A model generated the notes under the pieces. That model was given only the letters and a program-made list of their open reading frames with translations, had not been told where the DNA came from and did no database searches. Shown here piece by piece: positions 44,401-50,200 of a DNA stretch of 64,000 nt. A program made the position numbers and the translations under genes. Each line of letters begins with the position of its first letter. The stretch's first letter is position 1. Source of the stretch: Candidatus Peribacteria bacterium (GTDB lineage Bacteria; Patescibacteriota; Gracilibacteria; Peribacterales; Peribacteraceae); NCBI GenBank assembly GCA_023245935.1, contig JAHFJM010000003.1, positions 69,063-133,062 on the forward strand, written 5' to 3'.

Positions 44401-46550
44401 TTTCGGTTGCCATCGGAGATCTGAATGGTGACGGAAAAGCAGACCTTGCAGGAGTGAAGAATAACAGTAACACCGTCTCTGTCTTCTTAAACCTCTCCCG
44501 CACTATTCTCTTCGCCTCCTCCGGCACAGGTGGCGCCGTCGGTATCGGCACGCCCACTCCCGGTTCCGCACTCGCGGTCTCCGGTGCCGTGCTCATCAAT
44601 GCAAACGGGAATATCAGGAATACTGCTGCCGGTGCGAGCAGTGCACTCGAAGTGATCGGCACTGCGTCCGGAAGAATTCTTCATGCGCAGGATCTCCTCA
44701 GATCTTCCGGTGCTCTTGCCATTGAAGGTGTCTCATATTTCGGTTCCGGTGTCACGATCAAGTCGACACATACGAAAGCAGGCGCGAGCGAATTCACGAT
44801 CATCACCGACTACTCAAGCAGCTCCAACAAAGTCTTCAGAGTATCCGCCTCCGGTGCGGTGTATGCAGACGGAACATATAACAGCAACGGTGCGGACTAT
44901 GCGGAGTGGTTTAGGGTGACCCCCGCCGCCTCACCCCCGGCCCCTCTCCCTGATGGGAGAGGGGAGACCCTGGAACCAGGTGAAGTCGTGTGTATCGACA
45001 TCCTTCACAACAACTCCGTCTCTCGCTGCACTCGTTCCGGCGATCCCAATGTTATGGGCATCGTCTCCACGAATCCCGCCTTCGTCGGAAATGTCATCAG
45101 TGGCGCCGAAGGCATCATTCCTCCCGGCTACGCTCTCATCGGACTCATCGGTCAGGTTCCGGCAAAACCAAGCCTTGAAAACGGTCCGATACGTCCCGGG
45201 GATTCCGTCACATCTGCCACCGAACCCGGCTTCGTTCGCAAAGCTTCTGCCGGAGAATCCACCGTGGGTGTTGCTCTCGAAGGATATGACGGTTTGGATT
45301 CAGTTATTGCAACTGACTCAAAGCTCAAAGCTCAAAGCTCAAAGCTTATTAATATTTTAATCTCCCGCAAAAATCAGTCCCTCACGGTCGAAACGATCGA
45401 GCAGAAAGTTCTTCAGCAGATCGCTTCGATGAATCTCAGTGATGAAGTCAGTCGTCTCGTGAACCAAGCGTCCACCAATCTGAATATCGACGATCGGGTG
45501 ACGCAAGCTCTGAGCCGGCAACTTCAAGCACTCGATCTTGCTTCGCAGATCAACGGCATTGTTGATCAGAGGCTCTCTCACCTTAACTCATCTGGACATA
45601 TCCTTACCTTCGGTACGTCACTGAGCGGTGCAGCGCTTGCAGATCTCGTGAAAGCTATCGTTGCAGAACTTTCGCAGACGACGGCAACGGGATCTTTTGC
45701 ACAGAATCAGGAATCAGGAATCAGGAATCAGGAATTGCAACTCTCCGAACTTCGGGATCAATTCCTCATTCTCACAGCTCACAGCTCACAGCTCACAGCT
45801 TCTCTGGGCTCTGGACACACGCTGCATGCCGCAGCCCTGAACCTCTCCTCCGGTGCCACTATCTCCGGCTCTCTCCGCCTCATGAGTTCCATGGTTGTTC
45901 CTCATCAATTCTCAATTATCAATTCTCAATTATCAATTCTGTCCGTTTCCGGTTCCGCCATCGATATCGGCTCTCTCTTTGCATCAGGATCGCTCAAAGT
46001 CATCGGCAACATCACGATCACCGGACTTGCTACGTTCCTCGGCGACGTTCACATCAAGGGCGACCTTGTCCTGAGTAGCAGGCAAGCAGGCTTCGCAGTC
46101 ATTCCTGTTTCTAGCACTGCTGTCACTGTTACCTTCTCAGGTGCCATGGCAACCCGACCGATGGTGATTGCGACGCCGAACGCACTCGTGAAATTCGGCA
46201 TTACCGCAGTGTCGGCAACCGGCTTTACGATTCGATTGAAAGAACCTGCGACTGAGGAAGTGAGATTCTCATTTGTCGCTTGGGGTAGCGATAATCCAAT
46301 GACGACGCAGGGAGTGATTGCGCCTGCAGCCGTTCCGACTACCGTTGACGTACCGTCGATTTTGCCGCTGCTTCAGACATTGTCCGGCACGTTGCAGTCG
46401 GTCGATCATGCGATGATGCAGACGGAAAGCGGTGTTTCGGTGGTTCCTGAGAGTGAACCAAGTGCGGTGCCGATAATGGATTCGGGGACGGTTCTCAGTC
46501 CCGATCCAATCCTCACCCCCGTCCCCTCTCCTTCGGCAGGAGAGGGGTGA
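32436..46550 (+). CDS. Giant secreted repeat protein 1 (4704 aa): tail-fibre-like modules plus four 7-bladed FG-GAP propellers
   Basis: Signal peptide MNTVRRSLASILLAALVLSIVSSDGQSIRAAA; 13 G-[DS]-[TA]-M-[TD]-G modules; SVAIGDLNGDGKADLAVAN repeats in four blocks; C-terminal YNSNGADYAEWF...GEVVCID region. Confidence 0.92.
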   Translation: MNTVRRSLASILLAALVLSIVSSDGQSIRAAAPSFVSVPRGVRMGGYDPLGPTAKDFVAATSSLSESPFFGPAEVTLDAGKSGKVSRVGAKSEMAAMRVRILERAKVRLKSVLATFLAFSGGEKYALGPAKNNQVLTFIDGKIVWRDPGVLHSAAGGSSDSVHEPGSGRMPASDTLTRHMGGNPVQTATTTTTSDGISQATADSRYVNISGDTMDGALSITSNGLGLTISGTASGNALHAERLLTVSGSSVFDSNARFNSTVTLNNVTYTFPASDGAGSGKVLKTNAAGQLSWADDNAVGTGLSQASGDSRYVNTSGDTMTGALTINLSSGYLGLKILNTASGNILHAEKDLTSSGTLTVNGTARFKSNLNTVGTISGAALAIMNGNTNYILGSLGIGTTSPKAKLDVTGTISGTTLTISRNGSFSGSLIVQNNIVARSTISGSTINGFNLGSCNGSSQKLLYNNSTQKFECGSDLNSGGTGTFGTGNVITIGDGRYVNTSGDAMTGALTINLSSGFIGLKILNTASGNILHAEKDLTSSGTLTVSSTARFKSNLNTVGTISGAALQIMAGSTNYILGSLGIGTTSPKAKLDIAGTISGTTLTISRNGSFSGSLIVQNNITARNTISGSTINGFNLGSCNGSSQKLLYNNSTQKFECGSDLNSGGTGTFGTGNVITIGDSRYVNTSGDTMTGALTINLSSGFIGLKIIQTASGNILHAEKNLTSSGGLVFEGAASGSSLYVATSIRGAGLSDCTGGNKLLWNATTGRFSCVQDQTGSALSVSSGDARYVNTSGDTMTGALTINLSSGFIGLKILNTASGNILHAEKSLTSSGTLTVNGIARFKNNVNVVGTVSGAALTVMNGVSSILGSLGIGTTSPKAKLEVLGSFSGSRLYAASAFSGAGLTSCSGAGQKLLWNSTTQQFSCSTDLTTGSFSSGNVITIGDSRYVNVSGDTMTGALTINLSSGFLGLKILQTGSGNILHAEKNLTSSGTIIARNNIVTEQGTLITRYGLTFLSGSSLAEISGFSNYVNFREGIGTDSSIRLTSQGNLRNIGSIQAGETLLTAGGTFAARVNYGAGTLPSSVAIGDLNGDGRSDIVIANSGVNSISVFINTGTGSFATKVNYTTGSAPRSVAIGDLNGDGKPDLAVANQNGASVSVFRNLGSGTFAAKADYGAGTTPYGVAIADFNGDGRTDLAVVNNGADSVSILLNIGNGVFASKVDLATGSLPSSVASADLNGDGKQDLLVTNVGTDTASVFFGIGDGTFASSVNYSTGSAPYSVSVGDLNADGKPDVAVANFGSDTVSVLLNTGTGSFASKTDYATGSAPYSVTIGDLDGDGKGDLAVTNSNGNSASTFLNRGNGTFLSRTDLTTGSVPQSIAIGDLNADGKGDLAVANNSSASVSVLLSRPRTILFAAASTGGVVGIGTSTPGAKLSISGAVIISARGDLANARTDSGIVLEVAGTISGTALKLMNNLSVSGSILSLRGITSRGTVSGNNLIVSHSASISGTLLVKTSIASKGSLSGTTIGGFGFGSCTGQYQKLLYNNTTNTFVCGTDALNPVYGSGNMLTVTNARYVNTSGDTMTGSLTINLSSGFIGLKVLQTASGNILHAEKDLSSSGTLTVNGIARFKNNLNAVGTVSGAALTVMNGTSTILGSVGIGNSSPKAKLDVSGTISGTTLTISKNGSFSGTLLVVSDITARGTLSGTNLTVSKSASISGALLVKTSITSKGSLSGVTIAGFSLGSCSGVSQKLLYNNSTQTFECGDDIGLLDNTNSGNVLAIGNARYVKKQGDTMTGALIINLSSGYLGLRILQMASGSILHAEKSLTSSGLLMVVQSTARGSGALVVEQRTNSTGAYITSRSQFNPVLALDSSTGSFKAPHILFGTNGFFDVALWRTAGALNLSGHLLPGLTNKFDLGSSTKRWRSIYLSGGTMFIGTAGNEASISYNTSASRFGIDANTDGTNELSILSTGNVGIGTSIPKAKLDVLGTISGTTLVISKNASFSGSLTVSSSITSRGSVSGSTISGFSLGSCNDSSTSKLLYNYSTQKFECGTDSNPGAGFGLLNLYAIGDARYVLKQGDTMTGTLKSRGYLLASGTTLSEMSGWNEYLNLPHSGIGTNSVTRLTNQGDLTNISTIQSGEANFTRGGTFAAKVDYSTGTTPHSVAIGDMNGDGKQDLATANYTSNTVSVFLNTGTGSFATKVDYMTGTNPYGVAVGDVNGDGKADIVVANITSNSVSVFLNNGNGTFSAKIDYTTGSNPYSVAIGDLNGDGKADLAVANYNSTSVSVFLNTGNGTFSAKIDYTTGSNPYSVAIGDLNGDGKADLAVANNQSTSVSVFLNNGNGTFSAKVDYTAGSNPASVAIGDLNGDGKADLAAANSQSTSVSVFLNNGNGTFSAKVDYTTGNYPFFVAIGDLNGDGKADLAVAVAGSDSVSVFLNNGNGTFSQKVDYGAGSNPHYVVVGDVNGDGKPDLAVANYSSDTVSVLLNQSKTILFASSGTGGAVGIGTPTPGSILAVSGAMLINGNGDILNSGVNAGVALEVVGTASGRVLRASTRLESSGSLIVEGTISGATLRLGNLGICNTSVKKLTYNSTTNNIECAFDSYAQAFGTGNVLVIGDGRALKRAGGTMTGALTINLSSGYLGLKVLQTASGNILHAEKDLTSSGTLTVNGVARFKNNVNVVGTVSGAVLTVMNGTSYFLGSLGIGNTSPKAKLDVRGAISGTTLTVSGNGSFSGSLIVKNNLSGSSFYGAGLGDCNNATSSKLLYNNATGKFGCAADTGGTAYEYQNAAGTFVNQAGDTMTGALTINLSSGFIGLNVLQTASGNILHAEKSLTSSGSLTVVGVARFKNNLNVVGTISGAALTVMNGTSYMLGSVGIGNTSPKANLDVSGTISGTTLVMSKNGSFSGSLIVKNNLSGSSFYGAGLGDCNNATSSKLLYNNATGKFGCASDQVGVATFTYASTVGTFVNQSGDTMTGALTINLSSGYLGLKVLQTASGNILHAEKNLTSSGTIVAAGDILSKNGTAKTKGYVLFSGATLSEMSGFNEYLNIIHSGLGTNSVTRLTNQGDLKNIGTIQSGEAHMRRGGTFATKVNYAAGVAAYGVAAGDLNGDGKADFAVVNYGIINTSANSSLSIYINTGTGSFATRVNYTTLQNPKSVAIGDLNGDGKPDIAIGGDSGYVSIYINKGNGTFATKVDYAVGSNGHVAIGDLNGDGKADLAVANGYSSASISILLNNGNGTFAAKVDYTAEASISSIAIGDINGDSKIDIAVTNENADSLSIFMNNGNGTFATKVDYATGVYPRSVSIGDLNNDNKADLAVANYTTEAVSVFMNNGDGTLATKVDYDALAAGEEVVIGDLNGDGKQDLSVLFQTAGLSIFINNGNGTFAAQSLFSTESNSGVHALADFNGDGKLDVVVPTYQLNLVSVLMNQSKTILYASSGTGGAVGIGTPTPGSALAVSGAVLINANGNIVNTKADARLALEVIGTMSGRVLHAQDVLRSSGSLIVEGNMSGATLQGAGLASCNASTKKLLYNNSTKKFECGTDQGASFAFGSGNVITIGNSRYVRTSGSTMTGALTINLTSGYLGLKVLQTASGNILHAEKSLTSSGTIIAGTDIIAKGTIKSDAYVFSSGTTLAEMSGWNEYVNIVHSGLGTNSVTRLTNQGDLKNIGTIQSGEANFRRGGTFAPALDYTTGSNPESVAIGDLNGDGKADLAVANNDDSSVSIFLNNGNGTFATKVDYTTGTDPYSVAIGDLNGDGKPDLAVTNDDMLGLNYSVSIFLNKGNGTFATKVDYTTGNRPFSVAIGDLNGDGKADLATANYDSTSVSVFLNNGNGTFAAKVDYATGGASASVAIGDLNGDGKADLAVTSAGYVSVLLNKSNGTFAAKVDYTAGTFPWGVAIGDLNGDGKADLAVTNYQGESISVFMNNGNGTFAAKVDYTIGSQVFSVAIGDLNGDGAMDIVTGNGSLSVFMNNGNGTFATQAYYGGNIYLSVAIGDLNGDGKADLAGVKNNSNTVSVFLNLSRTILFASSGTGGAVGIGTPTPGSALAVSGAVLINANGNIRNTAAGASSALEVIGTASGRILHAQDLLRSSGALAIEGVSYFGSGVTIKSTHTKAGASEFTIITDYSSSSNKVFRVSASGAVYADGTYNSNGADYAEWFRVTPAASPPAPLPDGRGETLEPGEVVCIDILHNNSVSRCTRSGDPNVMGIVSTNPAFVGNVISGAEGIIPPGYALIGLIGQVPAKPSLENGPIRPGDSVTSATEPGFVRKASAGESTVGVALEGYDGLDSVIATDSKLKAQSSKLINILISRKNQSLTVETIEQKVLQQIASMNLSDEVSRLVNQASTNLNIDDRVTQALSRQLQALDLASQINGIVDQRLSHLNSSGHILTFGTSLSGAALADLVKAIVAELSQTTATGSFAQNQESGIRNQELQLSELRDQFLILTAHSSQLTASLGSGHTLHAAALNLSSGATISGSLRLMSSMVVPHQFSIINSQLSILSVSGSAIDIGSLFASGSLKVIGNITITGLATFLGDVHIKGDLVLSSRQAGFAVIPVSSTAVTVTFSGAMATRPMVIATPNALVKFGITAVSATGFTIRLKEPATEEVRFSFVAWGSDNPMTTQGVIAPAAVPTTVDVPSILPLLQTLSGTLQSVDHAMMQTESGVSVVPESEPSAVPIMDSGTVLSPDPILTPVPSPSAGEG
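35630..36660 (+). repeat. Propeller 1 of giant 1 (7 FG-GAP blades)
   Basis: Seven [SIG]-[AV]-[IVS]-[GA]-D-[LF]-[ND]-[GA]-DG units at ~147-bp spacing. Confidence 0.85.
38870..39900 (+). repeat. Propeller 2 of giant 1 (7 blades)
   Basis: Seven VAIGDLNGDGKADLAVAN-type units. Confidence 0.9.
41690..42720 (+). repeat. Propeller 3 of giant 1 (7 blades)
   Basis: Seven units, more diverged (GDINGDSKID, GDLNNDNKAD, ADFNGDGKLD). Confidence 0.85.
43480..44500 (+). repeat. Propeller 4 of giant 1 (7 blades)
   Basis: Seven VAIGDLNGDGKADLA-type units. Confidence 0.9.
44914..44969. repeat. Palindromic element copy C, in-frame inside giant 1
   Basis: gggtgacccccgccgcctcacccccggcccctctccctgatgggagaggggagacc; encodes RVTPAASPPAPLPDGRGET. 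Confidence 0.8.
45317..45344. repeat. Heptamer array (CTCAAAG)x4 in giant 1
   Basis: Exact four tandem copies. Confidence 0.95.
45704..45731. repeat. Heptamer array (GAATCAG)x4 in giant 1
   Basis: Exact four tandem copies. Confidence 0.95.
45771..45798. repeat. Heptamer array (CTCACAG)x4 in giant 1
   Basis: Exact four tandem copies. Confidence 0.95.
45905..45939. repeat. Heptamer array (TCAATTM)x5 in giant 1
   Basis: tcaattc tcaatta tcaattc tcaatta tcaattc. Confidence 0.95.
46511..46550. repeat. Palindromic element copy D, overlapping the giant 1 stop and DUF559 start
   Basis: cctcacccccgtcccctctccttcggcaggagaggggtga. Confidence 0.85.
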
Positions 46551-47026
46551 CGCATGCTTTTCTGAAAATGAAGAGGGTGGAAATGTCTGATAGACTCATC
46601 CTTATGGGTACCAGTGAGGCTCTGAGGCATAGAGAAAAACTGAAATTTAAGAGAGATTTACGGAAAAATCTGACACCAGCAGAACGTGTTCTATGGCAAG
46701 AGCTACGGAACAGAAAGTTGCTCGGAACAAAATGGAAGAGACAGGATACTATCGGACAATTCATCGCAGATTTTCTTTGCAAAGAACACAAGCTGATTAT
46801 TGAAGTCGACGGTGGGATTCATGAAACTCAGCAAGAATACGATCGACTACGCACCGAGATCATCAATGTGTACGGATATCGTGTGATTCGTTTCAAAAAC
46901 GAAGAAGTCCTTGGAGAATTATCGAATGTTTCACGTAGAATCTCAGAAGAGATTGTGCATATTCCCAAAACTTCAGAAGCTCAAGTCACCCCTTCTCCAG
47001 CCGATGGAGAAGGGGACGGGGGATGA
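46547..47026 (+). CDS. DUF559 (Vsr/endonuclease-like fold) protein; true start may be ATG 46583 or 46604
   Basis: LRKNLTPAERVLWQELRNRKLLGTKWKRQDTIGQFIADFLCKEHKLIIEVDGGIHETQQEYDRLRTEIINVYGYRVIRFKNEEVL. Confidence 0.9.
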   Translation: MTHAFLKMKRVEMSDRLILMGTSEALRHREKLKFKRDLRKNLTPAERVLWQELRNRKLLGTKWKRQDTIGQFIADFLCKEHKLIIEVDGGIHETQQEYDRLRTEIINVYGYRVIRFKNEEVLGELSNVSRRISEEIVHIPKTSEAQVTPSPADGEGDGG

Positions 47027-47054
47027 GGATCGTACGAGGGGCTGGGGGTGAGGA
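46985..47054. repeat. Palindromic element copy E, contains the DUF559 stop codon
   Basis: gtcaccccttctccagccgatggagaaggggacgggggatgaggatcgtacgaggggctgggggtgagg. Confidence 0.8.
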
Positions 47055-47193
47055 TTGGGATGGATTATTACCATTTTACTTCATTTTTCATACAAAAATA
47101 ATATTATTATAAAACTTTAAATTTAAAATAACAATTACTTGCAATAATAAGAAAAAGTGCAGTGGCACTCCTGACCAAACTCGATTTTTCTGG

Positions 47194-47199
47194 TAAAAT
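47194..47199 (+). promoter_or_regulatory. -10 box of giant gene 2
   Basis: ctggTAAAATaagaaga; CTGACC about 17-18 nt upstream. Confidence 0.4.
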
Positions 47200-47212
47200 A
47201 AGAAGATTCTTT

Positions 47213-47226
47213 ATGCGCTAGCGCAT
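47213..47226. promoter_or_regulatory. 14-bp perfect palindrome in the giant 2 leader
   Basis: ATGCGCTAGCGCAT between the -10 box and ATG 47256. Confidence 0.5.
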
Positions 47227-47255
47227 GCGCAAAAGCATGAAGAACAAATACCAAC

Positions 47256-50200
47256 ATGAATACACTGAAACAACTTCTGGCACGAGTGCTGCTTGGCACA
47301 CTTTTCCTCGGGATGTTCCCGACGGAACTGAGTGCCGCGGTTCCCGTTGGTAAAAAGATTTCTTCAGTCGTTTCTTCTTCGAAAACCGCAGCGACGCATC
47401 CCACGATCTTCAGCCCGACAGCGCGCGATTTTTCTCCTTCGAAAATCACAAAAGTGAACAACGCTGTCGGAGCATCGCAGATTGATTCTGCGAGACTGCG
47501 GAGACTTGCAGCGGCAAAAGCCGTTGCATCATCCGTCCTCGAAACCTTCCTCGCCTTCTCCGGCGGAGAGAAGTACGCCCTCGGTCCCGCAAAGAACAAT
47601 CAAGTCCTCACCTTCATCGACGGCAAGATCGTCTGGAGAGATGTCGATGCATTGCACTCTGCGGCAGGCGGTTCTCCCGATGTTGTTCACGAACCCGGCA
47701 GAGGCAGAATGCCTTCCTCCGATTCCGGTGGTGACTCCCGTCACATGGGTGGAACCCCGGTTCAGACCGCCACAACCACGACAACTTCCGACGGCATCTC
47801 TCTGGCAACAGCCGACTCCCGCTACGTGAATGTCTCCGGCGACACCATGGATGGCGCTCTCAGCATCACGAGCAACGGTCTTGGTTTGATTATCTCCGGC
47901 ACCGCTTCGGGCAACGCTCTCCACGCAGAGCATCTCCTCACCGTCTCCGGTTCTTCCATCTTCGACGGAAGCGCTCGATTCAACTCCAGCGTCACGCTGA
48001 ACAACGTCACCTACACCTTCCCCGCTTCCGACGGAGCAGGTTCCGGAAAAGTTCTTAAAACCAATGCAGCCGGCCAGCTCTCCTGGGCGGATGACAATGC
48101 CGTCGGCACAGGGCTCTCTCAAGCATCCGGTGATTCCCGATATGTGAATGTCTCCGGCGATACGATGACCGGAGCTCTCACAATCAATCTCAGCTCAGGA
48201 TTCATCGGTCTCAAAGTTCTCAACACCGCTTCCGGAAATATCCTTCATGCGGAGAAGGATCTTACTTCCTCGGGAACACTCACGGTCAGCTCCACCGCAC
48301 GATTCAAATCGAATCTCAACACCGTCGGAACAATCTCCGGAGCAGCTCTTCAGATCATGGCAGGAAGCACCAATTACATTCTTGGATCGCTTGGCATCGG
48401 TACAACGAATCCCAAAGCAAAACTTGATGTCACCGGCACCATCTCAGGAACAACGCTGACTATCTCCCGAAACGGCTCGTTCTCAGGTTCTCTCATCGTT
48501 CAGAACAATATCGTTGCCAGAAGCACTATCTCCGGCTCCACGATCAACGGTTTCAATCTCGGTTCATGTAACGGCTCTTCCCAGAAACTTCTCTACAACA
48601 ACTCGACGCAGAAATTCGAATGCGGATCCGATCTTAACTCCGGAGGAACCGGCACCTTCGGCACCGGCAACGTCATCACGATCGGTGATTCACGTTATGT
48701 GAACACGAGTGGCGATGCGATGACCGGGGCACTCACGATCAACTTGAGCAGCGGTTATCTTGGATTGAAAGTCTTGCAGACCGCTTCCGGCAATATTCTC
48801 CATGCGGAGAAATCTCTCACAAGCTCAGGAACTCTCACCGTCTCAGGAATCACCAGACTCAAATCCAATCTCAATGTCGTCGGAACAATCTCCGGAGCAG
48901 CTCTTCAGATCATGGCAGGCAGCACAAACTACATTCTCGGTTCCCTCGGAATCGGTACAACGAATCCCAAAGCAAAACTTGATGTTCTTGGCACGATCTC
49001 GGGCTCTACGCTCGTCATTTCCAGAAACGGTTCTTTCTCAGGTTCTCTCGTCGTCCAAAACAATATCACCGCTCGCGGTACCATCTCCGGTTCCACGATC
49101 AACGGTTTCAACCTCGGTTCTTGCAACGGATCTTCTCAGAAACTTCTCTACAACAACTCGACGCAGAAATTCGAATGCGGTTCCGATCTCAACTCCGGAG
49201 GAACCGGCACCTTCGGCACCGGCAATGTGATCACCGTCGGTGACGGTCGTTACGTGAATACTTCCGGCGACACCATGACCGGAGCACTGACCATCAATCT
49301 CAGCTCAGGCTTCATCGGACTCAAAATCATCCAGACTGCTTCCGGAAACATTCTTCATGCGGAGAAAAACCTCACTAGCTCCGGTGGTTTGGTCTTCGAG
49401 GGTGCCGCATCGGGATCGTCTTTGTACATTGCGACTTCTCTGCAGGGAGCGGGACTCACGAATTGCACCGGCAGCAATAAACTTCTCTGGGACTCTGCAA
49501 CCGGCAGGTTCTCCTGCGGAATCGATCAGACATCGGGATCGGGGCTTGATCAGAACTCCGGCGATGCACGGTACGTGAATGTCTCCGGTGACACGATGAC
49601 CGGCGCACTCACGATCAATCTCAGTTCTGGTTTCATCGGACTGAAAGTATTGCAAACTGCTTCCGGCAATATTCTGCATGCGGAGAAAGATCTGACGTCT
49701 TCCGGAACACTCACTGTCTCCGGCATTGCGAGGTTCAAAAATAACGTGAATGTCGTCGGAACCGTTTCCGGCGGCGCTCTCACCATCATGAACGGTGTGT
49801 CTTCCATCCTCGGTTCCCTTGGCATTGGCACATCTTCGCCCAAAGCAAAACTCGAAGTGATCGGATCTTTCTCCGGTTCCAGACTCTACGCCGCTTCCGC
49901 ATTCTCGGGAGCAGGGCTGACCTCTTGTTCCGGTGCGGGGCAGAAACTTCTCTGGAACAGCACGACCCAGCAGTTCTCCTGCGGGGTTGACCTGAGTTCC
50001 TTCGGTTCGGGGAATGTTCTCACCGTTGGCGATTCCCGCTACGTGAATGTCTCCGGCGACACCATGACCGGCGCACTCACGATCAACCTGAGTTCCGGTT
50101 ATCTTGGTCTCAAAATCCTCAACACTGCTTCCGGAAATATTCTGCATGCCGAGAAAAATCTCACCTCGTCGGGGACGATCGTTGCCAGAAACAACATCGT

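Noticed and set aside
46547-47026. DUF559 protein as a classical transposase with terminal inverted repeats and target duplication
   Set aside because: No DDE/HUH motifs and no clear target-site duplication; only a flanking-element association can be claimed
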